This document shows, piece by piece, positions 51,868-61,604 of a stretch of DNA of 64,000 nt. The stretch comes from Mycolicibacterium duvalii (GTDB taxonomy: Bacteria > Actinomycetota > Actinomycetes > Mycobacteriales > Mycobacteriaceae). The notes under the pieces are model-generated. The model ran no database searches and had not been told where the DNA came from. It saw nothing but the letters and a program-made list of their open reading frames with translations. Position numbers and translations under genes: made by a program. The stretch lies in the NCBI RefSeq assembly GCF_010726645.1, contig NZ_AP022563.1:248001-312000 (forward strand). The letters are read 5' to 3'. The stretch's first letter is position 1; each line of letters opens with the position of its first letter.

Positions 51868-52752
51868 TCAGTTTCTGTCGTCGACGACGACGTCGCCGGT
51901 GTCCGACCGCGCGGTGATCACCGCCGTGGCCTCACCGGCGTCACGGGTCTGCGGCACCTTGACCACGGTGGCGCCGCGCTCGTCGCCGGTGGTGGCGTTG
52001 ACGAGGAAGGGCCCGGGCAGCGGGACCGTCAGATCGATGTCCCCGGTGCGGGTTTCGACATCGACGGTCTCCGGCACGTCGGTGAACTCGACGTCGATGT
52101 CACCGGTGGCGGTGGCCGCGCGGAACGACTCGGTCACCGAGATGGGCCGACGGCTGACCACCTCGCCGTTGTCGTTGTCGATGTCGATGCGGCGCGCCGA
52201 CCCGCCGAGCACCACCGCGCCCTCTCGTACATGCGCCGTCAACTGGTCGAGGTCGGCGTCAGCGAACACCGCGCCCATCTCCTGGCGGACGGTGACGGTC
52301 AACCGGCGGGCCATCTCGTCGGGCACGACGATCGTGATCTCACCCGCTCTGGCCCGGCGCAGGAGTTCCGACGAGACGGGGTCGACGCTGACCCGGGCGC
52401 TGGTGCCGTCGGCGCTGACGCTGAGCGGGCGCGCGTCCGAGCGGGAGGAGTCGATCATGCGCATGTCCACCCGCGGTTCGTCGACCGATCGGTCCGACCG
52501 GATCCGCACTGCCGCCGGTGCCGAGTCGATGTCGATCTCCAACGTCCGCAACGTGTCCGGCAGCGCCGAGGACTCCGCGACCACCCGGAAGCGGCTGATT
52601 CCGAAGGCGACCCCCGCGAGTGCGACGAGCACACCGACCAGTAGCACTGCCGCGGCGACGACCAGGCCGACACGCACCGTGGTGCGTGCCCCGGAGGACA
52701 GTTCGGGCGGTGGCGACGCCGGTGGGGGGGAGGTGGTGATGGTGTTCGTCAC
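51868..52752 (-). CDS. DUF4097 membrane-anchored beta-strand-repeat protein
   Basis: This 294-aa protein has a short Pro-rich cytoplasmic N-terminus, one helix at about residues 27-51, and an outside domain rich in repeated short strands with ATGDIDVEF, TRTGDIDLTV and SDTGDVVVDD. This is the DUF4097 (putative adhesin) pattern, often next to LiaRS-like signalling genes. The GTG has AAAGGA upstream. It is the last gene of the set RR-kinase-DUF4097 on the minus strand and may sense or respond to envelope stress. Confidence 0.8.
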   Translation of the reverse strand: MTNTITTSPPPASPPPELSSGARTTVRVGLVVAAAVLLVGVLVALAGVAFGISRFRVVAESSALPDTLRTLEIDIDSAPAAVRIRSDRSVDEPRVDMRMIDSSRSDARPLSVSADGTSARVSVDPVSSELLRRARAGEITIVVPDEMARRLTVTVRQEMGAVFADADLDQLTAHVREGAVVLGGSARRIDIDNDNGEVVSRRPISVTESFRAATATGDIDVEFTDVPETVDVETRTGDIDLTVPLPGPFLVNATTGDERGATVVKVPQTRDAGEATAVITARSDTGDVVVDDRN

Positions 52753-52771
52753 GGACAGTCCTTTCAGCGCT

Positions 52772-53416
52772 TCACGATTCGAGGTAGCGCAGTACCGCCA
52801 GCACGCGGCGGTTCTCGCTGTCATCGGGAACCAGGTCGAACTTGGCGAAGATCGATGCGATGTGCTTCTCGGCGGAACCGACGGACATGTGCAGTTCCTG
52901 GGCGATCGCCGAGTTGGTCTTGCCCTCGGCCATCAGCTGCAGCACGTCGTGTTCACGCGGGGTCAGCGCGTCGAGAGCCGCCCGGCTGCGCGACCGGACC
53001 AGGATCTGTGACACCACCTCGGGGTCGAGCACGGTACCTCCGGACCCGACCGTGCCCACCGCGTCGAGAAACGCCGGCACGTCGGCGACACGGTCCTTGA
53101 GTAGATAGCCGAAACCGCGGGTGTCCGAGGCGATCAGGTCGACGGCGTACCGTTCCTCGACGTAGTGGGACAACACCAGCACCGGCGACTCCGGGTTCTG
53201 GCTGCGCAGCAGCGCCGCGGCGCGGATCCCTTCGTCGGTGAACGTCGGCGGCATCCGCACATCGACGATCACCAGGTCGGGCCGTTCCTCGTTGACCAGC
53301 CGGAGCAGGTCGGTGGCGTCGGACACGCCGGCGACCACCTGGTGGCCCGCGTCGGTCAGGATGCGCTCGAGGCCTGCCCGCAACAGCGCCGAGTCCTCGG
53401 CGATCACGATGCGCAT
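52772..53416 (-). CDS. NarL/LuxR-family response regulator
   Basis: This 214-aa regulator has a receiver (VIAEDSALLRAGL, phosphorylated D52 in VIVDVRMPP, K at FGYLLKDRV) and a C-terminal LuxR helix-turn-helix (LTPREHDVLQLMAEGKTNSA). Its start overlaps the kinase gene by 13 bp, so the pair is coupled. A GGGGGTTTACCCCC palindrome lies upstream of the kinase gene and could be its target. Confidence 0.93.
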   Translation of the reverse strand: MRIVIAEDSALLRAGLERILTDAGHQVVAGVSDATDLLRLVNEERPDLVIVDVRMPPTFTDEGIRAAALLRSQNPESPVLVLSHYVEERYAVDLIASDTRGFGYLLKDRVADVPAFLDAVGTVGSGGTVLDPEVVSQILVRSRSRAALDALTPREHDVLQLMAEGKTNSAIAQELHMSVGSAEKHIASIFAKFDLVPDDSENRRVLAVLRYLES

Positions 53417-54723
53417 GGCAACACCGCGGTGATGATCGTGGGACCGGTGACTGGACTGGAGACCGTGAAGGTACCCCGGGCGGCGCGCACCCGTTCGTCG
53501 AGTCCGCGCAGCCCGGTGGCGTCCGGACCATCACCGATCTGCGCACCGCCCCTGCCGTCGTCGAACACCGTGACGTGCAACTGATCCGCGGCGTCGTCGA
53601 GACGCACGGTGACCGCGGCCTGCGTCGCCCCGGAGTGGCGGGTGATGTTGGTCAGCGCCTCGGCGACGACGAAATAGGCGCAGGCTTCGATCTCCTCGGG
53701 GAGCCGGCGCGGCAGGTGCACACTCAACGTCGTGGGCACCCCGGCGTTGGTGGCCCGCTGCGCCACCGCCGACAGCGCGGCGTCCAGGCCGCGGTCGGAC
53801 AAGATCGTCGGCGCGATGCCACGCACCACGTTGCGCAGTTCCACCAGCGCGCTCTTGGCGTCCTCGTGGGCCTCGGCGATCAGCTCCTTGGCCGCGGGCA
53901 GGTCGGTGTCGAGTTTGGTCCGGGCCAGCCCGATCGTCATCGCCAACGACACCAGCCGGGGCTGGACACCGTCGTGCAGATCCCGCTCGATGCGATGCCG
54001 CTCGGTCTGCGCGGAGGTCACCGCGCCGGCGCGCGCGTCCGCCAGCGCACTGACCTGGTACTGCAACGCCGCCGTCGGCGACGGGGTCAGCAGCCAGCGG
54101 TCGATCCGCGCGTCCAGCACCGGGCCGAACACCAGCAGCGCCGCGGCCGCGGCGAACGCGACCAGTGCCAGCAGCAGAGCAACCGGAGTGGGCAGAAACG
54201 ACAGCCCGGCCGCGTCGTCGCTGTTGCCGATCGCCATGGCCGCGGCGGGGGCGACGAACGCGAACGTCAGCAACAGGATCGCCAGCGCGGTGACCGCGAT
54301 GTCGTAGAGCATGCGCAGATAGTGGTGCGAGGCAGCCTTCCAGAAGCGGGCGCTGCTGACGTCGAGCCAGAGCTGGTGCGCCCAGCCCTGGAACCCGGTG
54401 TAGTGGGAGAGCCGTCGGGGTGGCACTCCCAGCGCCATGCCGAACACCGCTTCGCTGCGCACCCGTTCGACGCGGTCGACACCGCGGATCACGTACACGA
54501 AAACGACTGAGGCGAGGACGAATCCGACAACACTGGGGATCGACGAGACACCGACGATCAGCAATCCCAAAGGAATCCAGAACCACACCGATCCGACCGC
54601 GCCTCCGACGAGCATCGACGCGGTGGGCACCACACCGATCGGTCGCGGACGTGCGGTCGGGGCGGACGGTGCGACGCCCGCGGTGGTCTCGGGGTCGACA
54701 TCGAGGTCGGATACTGCGGCCAT
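53404..54723 (-). CDS. NarX/DesK-type membrane histidine kinase
   Basis: This 439-aa kinase has four helices in two pairs (about 39-80 and 142-200), the arrangement of the 'putative sensor' domain. The dimerisation helix has H250 in ERHRIERDLHDGVQPRL, typical of HisKA_3. The ATPase part has EALTNITRHSGA and DDGRGG followed by GLRGLDERV. A minus-strand TAGGTT (54730-54735) is 6 nt before the ATG, so the transcript may be leaderless. The signal sensed is unknown. Confidence 0.92.
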   Translation of the reverse strand: MAAVSDLDVDPETTAGVAPSAPTARPRPIGVVPTASMLVGGAVGSVWFWIPLGLLIVGVSSIPSVVGFVLASVVFVYVIRGVDRVERVRSEAVFGMALGVPPRRLSHYTGFQGWAHQLWLDVSSARFWKAASHHYLRMLYDIAVTALAILLLTFAFVAPAAAMAIGNSDDAAGLSFLPTPVALLLALVAFAAAAALLVFGPVLDARIDRWLLTPSPTAALQYQVSALADARAGAVTSAQTERHRIERDLHDGVQPRLVSLAMTIGLARTKLDTDLPAAKELIAEAHEDAKSALVELRNVVRGIAPTILSDRGLDAALSAVAQRATNAGVPTTLSVHLPRRLPEEIEACAYFVVAEALTNITRHSGATQAAVTVRLDDAADQLHVTVFDDGRGGAQIGDGPDATGLRGLDERVRAARGTFTVSSPVTGPTIITAVLPCAS

Positions 54724-54729
54724 GACCCC

Positions 54730-54735
54730 AACCTA
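54730..54735 (-). promoter_or_regulatory. Predicted -10 of the kinase-regulator-DUF4097 operon
   Basis: TAGGTT on the minus strand fits TANNNT and lies 6 nt before the kinase ATG. Confidence 0.45.
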
Positions 54736-54781
54736 AGGATGCGCGCGCCCCACCGACACTGTGTTTCCCGGACAGTCCGCT

Positions 54782-54795
54782 GGGGGTTTACCCCC
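54782..54795. promoter_or_regulatory. Palindrome in the divergent kinase/TDT promoter region
   Basis: GGGGGTTTACCCCC is a 14-bp inverted repeat with 6-bp arms. It lies about 30-43 bp before the predicted start of the transporter gene (54825) and 59-72 bp before that of the kinase gene, good positions for a shared activator or repressor site. Confidence 0.45.
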
Positions 54796-54812
54796 GGGCG
54801 CTGCCTACTGGA

Positions 54813-54818
54813 GATACT
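54813..54818 (+). promoter_or_regulatory. Predicted -10 of the TDT transporter gene
   Basis: GATACT lies 6 nt before the ATG at 54825, consistent with a leaderless mRNA. Confidence 0.35.
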
Positions 54819-54824
54819 GACCGG

Positions 54825-55946
54825 ATGACCGGTGACAGGCCGACGGTCCTCGGCTATCTGGGACCCAACTGGTTCGCCTCGGTGATGGGCACCGGCATCG
54901 TGGCCACCGCGGGCGCGTCACTGCCGGTGCAGGTGCCGGGTCTGCGCGGGTTCGCGGCGGGCGTGTGGGCCGTCTCGGCGCTGTGGCTGGTGGTCCTCGT
55001 CGTCGCGATGATCGCGCACTGGGTGCGCAGCCCGACCGTGGCCCGCAGCCACGTCCGCAACCCGCAGATGGCGCATTTCTACGGTGCGGCCCCGATGGCG
55101 CTGCTGACCGTGGCCGCGGGGGCGCTGCTGGTCGGACACGACCTGGTCGGCAGCCGTTTCGCGGTCGCCCTGGCGTGGTGGCTGTGGGCAGCCGGCACCG
55201 CCGGTGGACTGTTCACCGCGATGAGCATTCCGCACCTGATGTTCACCCAGTACCGGGTCGAGCCCGACGCCGCGTTCGGCGGCTGGCTGATGCCGGTCGT
55301 GCCGCCGATGGTGTCGGCCGCCACCGGGGCGATGCTCATTCCCCACCTGCCCGAGGGGACCGGCCGCGCGACGATGCTCTACGGCTGTCTGGCCATGTTC
55401 GGGTTGTCGCTGATCGCGTCGCTGATCATCATCACCATGGTGTGGAGCCGGCTGGCCCACTACGGAACCTCGGGAACGGCCCGGGTGCCGACCCTGTGGA
55501 TCGTGCTGGGGCCGCTCGGGCAATCCATCACCGTCACCGGGCTCCTGGCTGCCGACGCGCCGTTGGCGGTGGACCGGCAGATCGCCGACGGCATGGCGGT
55601 GTTCGCGGTCCTCTACGGGGTCCCGGTGTGGGGTTTCGCGGTGCTGTGGATCGCGTTGGCGACGTCGCTGACGGCGCGCACCCTGCGCCGCGGTATGCCG
55701 TTCGCGCTGACCTGGTGGAGCCTGACCTTCCCGGTCGGCACCTTCGTCACCGGAACCACACAGCTGGCGTTGCACACCGGGCTGCCGGCGTTTCGGGTCG
55801 CGGCCGCGATCGCCTACGTCGGGCTGCTGGCCACCTGGCTGCTGGTCGCGGTCCGCACATTCGGCGGCGGGTTGCGCGGTGCCCTGTTCGCGCCGCCGGC
55901 GGCCGAACCCATCCGCGCCTACAAAGACCCGCCGCGCGACGCGTGA
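54825..55946 (+). CDS. TDT/SLAC1-family membrane transporter (TehA/Mae1-like)
   Basis: This 373-aa protein has about ten membrane helices and starts with GYLGPNWFASVMGTGIVATA, the conserved TDT opening (GPNWF.SVMGTGI). The family includes tellurite-resistance/dicarboxylate transporters and anion channels. Other blocks are MSIPHLMFTQYRVEPDAAFG, LMPVVPPMVSAATGA and LGPLGQSITVTG. A C4-dicarboxylate or anion is the likely substrate. It is divergent from the kinase operon and might be its target. Confidence 0.87.
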   Translation: MTGDRPTVLGYLGPNWFASVMGTGIVATAGASLPVQVPGLRGFAAGVWAVSALWLVVLVVAMIAHWVRSPTVARSHVRNPQMAHFYGAAPMALLTVAAGALLVGHDLVGSRFAVALAWWLWAAGTAGGLFTAMSIPHLMFTQYRVEPDAAFGGWLMPVVPPMVSAATGAMLIPHLPEGTGRATMLYGCLAMFGLSLIASLIIITMVWSRLAHYGTSGTARVPTLWIVLGPLGQSITVTGLLAADAPLAVDRQIADGMAVFAVLYGVPVWGFAVLWIALATSLTARTLRRGMPFALTWWSLTFPVGTFVTGTTQLALHTGLPAFRVAAAIAYVGLLATWLLVAVRTFGGGLRGALFAPPAAEPIRAYKDPPRDA

Positions 55947-55977
55947 CCGCCGCGTCGCCCGTGTCAGAATCGCCGAC

Positions 55978-56877
55978 GTGAAAGTCGGAATGACGATGCC
56001 GGTGATGGAGCCCGACCTGGACCGCGCCACGCTCAAGGCCTGGGCGCGCGTCGTCGATGAGGGGCCGTTCTCGTCGCTGTGCTGGGGCGAGCGCATCGCC
56101 TTCGACAATCCGGAGGCATTGACGTTGCTCGGGGCGCTCGCGGCCTTGACCGACCGGGTGCGGTTGGTGACCACCGTGGTGATCCCGCAACTGCACGACC
56201 CGGTTCTGCTGGCGAAGCAGCTGGCCACCGGCGACGTCCTCAGCGGGGGACGGCTGACGGTGGGCCTCGGCGTCGGCGGCCGCCACGAGGACTACCGGTC
56301 GGTCGGCGCCGACCCGGCCACCCAGACCATGCGCCAGATGGGCGACCGGGTCGCGGTGATGAAGCGCGTGTGGGCGGGGGAGAAGGTCACTGACGCGACG
56401 CTGCCGGTGGGGCCGCCGCCGGTGCAGGCCGGGGGCCCACAGCTGCTGGTCGGCACGATGGGTCCGAAGACGGTGCGCAGTGCGGCCGTCTGGGCCGACG
56501 GGCTGGCCGGGACCACCCTCGATCTCGACGTCACCAAGCAGGACGAGCTGTTCGACGTCGCGCGCGACGCATGGCGCGCTCAAGGCCGCGGCGCACCGCA
56601 TCTGGCGACCTCGTTCTGGTTCGCTATCGGCGACGGTGACGACCCCCGCGAACAGGTGCACCGCCACCTGTTGCGCTACATGAACTGGATCCCCGCCGAG
56701 ATCGTCGACGCGATGGCGCCCGGTACCGGCTGGGCCGGTACCCCCGACGAGTTGCGGGCGGTGCTGGAAAAGTTCGCCGCCATCGGCACCGACGAGATCC
56801 ACCTCATCCCGACCAGTTCGGATCTCGATCAGGTGCGCCGCGTCGCCGAGGTCGTCGAGGAATTCGAACAGCCTTAA
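55978..56877 (+). CDS. LLM-class F420-dependent oxidoreductase
   Basis: This 299-aa luciferase-like protein has VRLVTTVVIPQLHDPVLLAK, GRLTVGLGVGGRHEDYR and LLVGTMGPKTVRSAA. These match mycobacterial F420-dependent LLM enzymes. The substrate is unknown. The GTG lies 7 nt after CAGAAT, a weak -10, so a leaderless start is possible. It is 31 bp downstream of the transporter gene. Confidence 0.83.
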   Translation: MKVGMTMPVMEPDLDRATLKAWARVVDEGPFSSLCWGERIAFDNPEALTLLGALAALTDRVRLVTTVVIPQLHDPVLLAKQLATGDVLSGGRLTVGLGVGGRHEDYRSVGADPATQTMRQMGDRVAVMKRVWAGEKVTDATLPVGPPPVQAGGPQLLVGTMGPKTVRSAAVWADGLAGTTLDLDVTKQDELFDVARDAWRAQGRGAPHLATSFWFAIGDGDDPREQVHRHLLRYMNWIPAEIVDAMAPGTGWAGTPDELRAVLEKFAAIGTDEIHLIPTSSDLDQVRRVAEVVEEFEQP

Positions 56878-56926
56878 GGGCGCGGTTCGCGTCCGGGCGC
56901 AGACCGTGGGATGACACTCTGCTCAG

Positions 56927-58219
56927 ATGACGATCAGCCGTGAGGGGCGCGCTCAGCGGGTGTGGCGGGCCATCACCAAGCAGACGCCGGCGCCGCTTGC
57001 CCCGCCTGACACCCACCCCGTCGACGAGGTCGCCGAGATGCTCCGCGAGATCGGCATCGCCCTGGTGGAGGTTCAGGTTCCCACCGGTGTCGTGGAGTCG
57101 CGGTTGACGCGTATCGCCGCGCGCTACACCACCGCGCCGGTCCGGATCGTCGTCCTACCGACGGTGCTGATCGTGCAGGTGGGCAGCACCGGGCACGAGG
57201 TCACGGCCTCCACTCACGGCACCACCCAACTCGATCGGGCAGGCAAGGTCGACGTGGTCGCGCGCCTCGCCTCGGCCGGCGCGATCAGTCCACGGGACGC
57301 GGTGCGCGACATCACCGAGGCGCGCACCGCCTCCCCGCGGTTCGGTCCGCTCACCCTGCTGTTCGGCTACGTCATCACCACCTTGGGCTTCGGCATCGTC
57401 ATCAATCCGGCATGGACGGCGTTGTGGGCGTACGTGTTTCTCGGTGCCGTGGTCGGCGTGGTCGTCGTGGTCGCCGGGCGGGTGCCGACCCTGGCGGTGA
57501 TCATCCCGTCGCTGTCGGCGGCGCTGGTGACGATCCTCGCGATCTGGTTCGTCGCCGACGCGGCCAACGACGAGCTGTTGCGGATCATCGCCCCGGCGTT
57601 GGTGGCCACCCTGCCGGGCCTGTCCCTGACCATCGGCGCGATGGAGCTTGCCGACGGGTCGATCATGGCGGGATCGAGTCGGCTGGTGTACGGCGTCGTG
57701 CAGCTGATGCTGCTGGCGTTCGGGGTGGCGATCGGCGTGGCCATCGCAGGCACTGCCGGGTCGCCGGCGGTGGCCGACCGGATGGGGCCGGCGTCGTTCT
57801 ACGCGGCGATCGTCGTCATCGGGATCGGGCTCTACATCTACCTTTCGGCGCCGCGCGGCTCCCTGCTGTGGCTGACCGCCGCCGTGGCCGTGGCATTGAT
57901 CGGTCAGAAGGTGGGCGGGCTGTTCCTGTCTTCGGCGCACTCCGGGGCGCTGGGCGCGCTACTGGTGTTCCCGTTCACTGTGGTCGCCGCCAAGATGAAG
58001 ACGGCTCCGCCGATGTTCGTCATGCTTCTGGCGGCGTTCTGGTCGCTGGTACCCGGAGCGCTGGGCTTCGAGTCGATCACCGAAGCGGCCGTGCAGAGGT
58101 CACTCGATGCCGGAACCCTGGCCAGTACCTTCTCCGCGGTCTTCTCGATCGCCCTCGGCACGCTGCTGGCCTGGAGCATCTACGACACGGTGCTCGCCCG
58201 ATCCAGGACGCCGGTCTGA
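56927..58219 (+). CDS. Threonine/serine exporter family protein (ThrE-like)
   Basis: This 430-aa protein has a cytoplasmic ThrE N-terminal domain (residues ~30-145, with EVAEMLREIGIALVEVQVPT and SPRDAVRDITEA) and about ten membrane helices. The layout equals actinobacterial ThrE, which exports threonine and serine. A loop in the membrane part reads LPGLSLTIGAMELADGSIMAG, a conserved feature of the family. It has its own gap of 49 bp upstream. Confidence 0.88.
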   Translation: MTISREGRAQRVWRAITKQTPAPLAPPDTHPVDEVAEMLREIGIALVEVQVPTGVVESRLTRIAARYTTAPVRIVVLPTVLIVQVGSTGHEVTASTHGTTQLDRAGKVDVVARLASAGAISPRDAVRDITEARTASPRFGPLTLLFGYVITTLGFGIVINPAWTALWAYVFLGAVVGVVVVVAGRVPTLAVIIPSLSAALVTILAIWFVADAANDELLRIIAPALVATLPGLSLTIGAMELADGSIMAGSSRLVYGVVQLMLLAFGVAIGVAIAGTAGSPAVADRMGPASFYAAIVVIGIGLYIYLSAPRGSLLWLTAAVAVALIGQKVGGLFLSSAHSGALGALLVFPFTVVAAKMKTAPPMFVMLLAAFWSLVPGALGFESITEAAVQRSLDAGTLASTFSAVFSIALGTLLAWSIYDTVLARSRTPV

Positions 58220-58238
58220 GCGGTGGCAAGCTCGAGGC

Positions 58239-58913
58239 ATGACGAACACCGCCGCCATGCCGCCGGTCGTGTCCCGCGCCGAATGGGAGAAAGCCCGCGC
58301 CGACCTGCTGGTCCGGGAAAAAGAGCTGACGAGGCTGAAAGACTCGGTCAGCGCGGCGCGCCGCCGCTTACCGATGGTGCAGATCGACGCCGCATACGCG
58401 TTCGACACCGAGTCGGGGCCGCTGTCCTTGCTGGACCTCTTCGACGGCCGTCGCCAACTCATCGTGCAGCACTTCATGTTCGCGCCGGATTGGGACGAGG
58501 GGTGTGCGGGCTGTTCGATGATGGCCGATCACATCGGCCCGCTGTCGCACCTGCACGCCAAAGACACGTCCTTCGTGCTGGTCTCGCGGGCGCCGGTCGG
58601 GAAGCTGGTGGCATTCAAGGACCGGATGGGATGGGAGCTGCCCTGGGTGTCGTCGGGACGCAGCACCTTCAACGAGGACTTCGGCGCCACCGTCGACGGC
58701 GAAGAGCGCCATTCGATCAGCGTCTTCCTGCGCGACGGCGACCGAGTGTTCCACACCTGGCAGACGTTCGGCCGCGGTGAGGAACCGTTCATGCTCGTGT
58801 TCGACCTGCTCGACCTGACGCCGTACGGCCGCCAGGAGACCTGGGAGGACTCCCCGCCGGGATGGCCGCAGCAGCCGCCCTATGACTGGATGCGGCTACA
58901 CGACGCCTACTGA
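58239..58913 (+). CDS. DUF899 thioredoxin-like protein
   Basis: This 224-aa protein has the DUF899 pattern: an N-terminal SRAEWEKARADLLVREKELTR helix, a central LIVQHFMFAPDWDEGCAGCS with a CxxC-type pair, and HTWQTFGRG followed by the C-terminal YDWMRLHD. The fold is thioredoxin-like but the reaction is not established. CAAGCT ends 6 nt before the ATG, a weak -10. The 3' end converges on the small secreted protein gene. Confidence 0.82.
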   Translation: MTNTAAMPPVVSRAEWEKARADLLVREKELTRLKDSVSAARRRLPMVQIDAAYAFDTESGPLSLLDLFDGRRQLIVQHFMFAPDWDEGCAGCSMMADHIGPLSHLHAKDTSFVLVSRAPVGKLVAFKDRMGWELPWVSSGRSTFNEDFGATVDGEERHSISVFLRDGDRVFHTWQTFGRGEEPFMLVFDLLDLTPYGRQETWEDSPPGWPQQPPYDWMRLHDAY

Positions 58914-58932
58914 GCGACGTCTCGGCAAGCGG

Positions 58933-59157
58933 CTACTTCAGCCACTTCCAAGGCTTGTCCCAGTGACCCGGCGGGACACCGACCCACTGGCCGATGTGGC
59001 CGGGCGGGACGTTGACGACCTGCCCGATGTGGCCGGGCGGCGGGACAGGGTCCCACCACTTCGGGTCGGCGCCCGCGGTTCCCGTGCCGAACGCCGTGCC
59101 CGCTGCGCCGAGGCCGCCCGCGATCGCGGCGGCGGCCAGCATCTTCTTCACCTGCAT
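58933..59157 (-). CDS. Small secreted protein with PPGH(I/W) repeats
   Basis: This 74-aa protein has a Sec signal (MQVKKMLAAAAIAGGLGAAG ... AGA, cleavage about residue 30). A ~43-aa mature part follows, made of three tandem units: PPGHIGQVVN, PPGHIGQWVG and PPGHWDKPW. AAGGAG lies just before the ATG. Each unit has one histidine and tryptophans appear in the last ones, so metal or carbohydrate binding is possible. I do not recognise a named family. The AT-richer upstream gap (59158-59241) holds its promoter. Confidence 0.75.
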   Translation of the reverse strand: MQVKKMLAAAAIAGGLGAAGTAFGTGTAGADPKWWDPVPPPGHIGQVVNVPPGHIGQWVGVPPGHWDKPWKWLK

Positions 59158-59241
59158 TCTGCGCTCCTTGCCTGTTCGGATGCCTTCTGCGGTGTACGAC
59201 AGATCAATCGTAATTATTCCGCGGGGCGGTAACCGAGCAGA

Positions 59242-60348
59242 TCAGACGCTGAGGACCTCGTAGTCGTCCAGAGCGCCGATCAGGGTGTGCAGCTGATCCT
59301 GCGATGAGCCCAGGGTGTGCTCGATGGCGGTGAGCCGCGCCGCGTAGTGGCTGACCGGGTACTCGGCCGTCACGCCGATGCCGCCGTGCAGCTGAATGGC
59401 CTCCTGGCTGATGTGCCGTCCGGAGCGGCCCGTCTGCAGCTTGGCCCGGGCCGCGATGACGGGGTCGAGGTTGCCGTCGGCGATCGACATCGCCGCGTAG
59501 AACGTCATGCTGCGCGCCAGCTCCAGCGAGACATACATGTCGGCAGCGCGCTGAGTGAGGGTCTGGAACTTGCTCAGCGTGACACCGAACTGCTTGCGCT
59601 GGGTGAGGTACTCGGTGGTCAGCCGCAGCGACTCCTCCATCGCGCCCAGCGCCTCGGCGCAGACCGCCGACGAGATCCGCACCAGGGCCCGCTCGATGGC
59701 CGCCCCGGCGTCCTCGGGCGCACCCAGCGGTTCGGCTGCCGCCGCGTCGAAATCGATCTGCGCCCCGCGCAGACCGTCGAACGTGCGGTAGGGCTGACGG
59801 CGGGTCGCCGCCGCGTCGACCAGAAACAGGCCGGTACCGCCGCCGGGCAGCGTTGCGCTCACGACGAGCACGTCGGCGCTGTCCCCGGCCAGGACCGGGT
59901 TCTTGGTACCTGTGATCGTCCACGAATCGCCTTGCTGTGCCGCGGTTGTCGACACCGTCGCCGACGGGCCGCGAGTGCCGGGTTCGAAGTGGGCGAACGC
60001 CAGCAGGCGCTCACCGGAGGCGACGTCATCGAGGAGGGCGCGTTGGCTGTCGCTGCCCACCTCGGCGATCAGCGACCCCGGCCCGAGCGCGGCATGCACG
60101 ACCGGCTCGGGTGCCAGCCGGCGACCGATCTCGGTCATCGCGACCAAGATCTCGATCTGGCCGCCCGCGTCTTCCTCGAAACCCAGCCCCAGGATGCCGA
60201 TCTCGGCCAGCTGGTTCCACACGTCGCGGCTCCAGCCGGTCTCCGAGTCGATCACCTCGAGACGACGCTCAATGGTGTAGGTGCGAGACAGCACGTCGCG
60301 CGCAGTGTCGCGGAGCAGGACCTGCTCTTCACTGAGTTGAAAGTCCAT
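59242..60348 (-). CDS. Acyl-CoA dehydrogenase, second subunit of a paired FadE enzyme
   Basis: This 368-aa flavoprotein starts MDFQLSEEQVLLRDTARDVL and has TEYLTQRKQFGVTLSKFQTL and QLHGGIGVTAEYPVSHYAAR, clear acyl-CoA dehydrogenase blocks. It follows another acyl-CoA dehydrogenase gene by 13 bp. Mycobacteria often use such adjacent pairs as heterotetramers for sterol side chains or other bulky acyl-CoAs. The middle region is shorter and less conserved than in the partner, as in known non-catalytic-like subunits. Confidence 0.88.
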   Translation of the reverse strand: MDFQLSEEQVLLRDTARDVLSRTYTIERRLEVIDSETGWSRDVWNQLAEIGILGLGFEEDAGGQIEILVAMTEIGRRLAPEPVVHAALGPGSLIAEVGSDSQRALLDDVASGERLLAFAHFEPGTRGPSATVSTTAAQQGDSWTITGTKNPVLAGDSADVLVVSATLPGGGTGLFLVDAAATRRQPYRTFDGLRGAQIDFDAAAAEPLGAPEDAGAAIERALVRISSAVCAEALGAMEESLRLTTEYLTQRKQFGVTLSKFQTLTQRAADMYVSLELARSMTFYAAMSIADGNLDPVIAARAKLQTGRSGRHISQEAIQLHGGIGVTAEYPVSHYAARLTAIEHTLGSSQDQLHTLIGALDDYEVLSV

Positions 60349-60361
60349 GTGTCCTAAAGCC

Positions 60362-61522
<1,161 letters not shown>

Positions 61523-61561
61523 GGCGATCTCTCCTGCTCCGTCGGTGGACCTCCCTGCAGA

Positions 61562-61587
61562 CTAACCACCTGGTTGGTCGGCCAACC
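61562..61587. promoter_or_regulatory. TetR-like operator upstream of the fadE pair
   Basis: GGTTGGTCGGCCAACC (61572-61587) is an inverted repeat with 6-bp arms, and AACCA-CC-TGGTT (61564-61575) overlaps it to form a second, shorter one. Both lie 42-65 bp upstream of the acyl-CoA dehydrogenase ATG (61522) and after the stop of the DUF1460 gene. TetR-type regulators of lipid genes often bind such sites. No regulator gene is adjacent. Confidence 0.5.
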
Positions 61588-61604
61588 CGCAGGGCGGGAA
61601 AATG

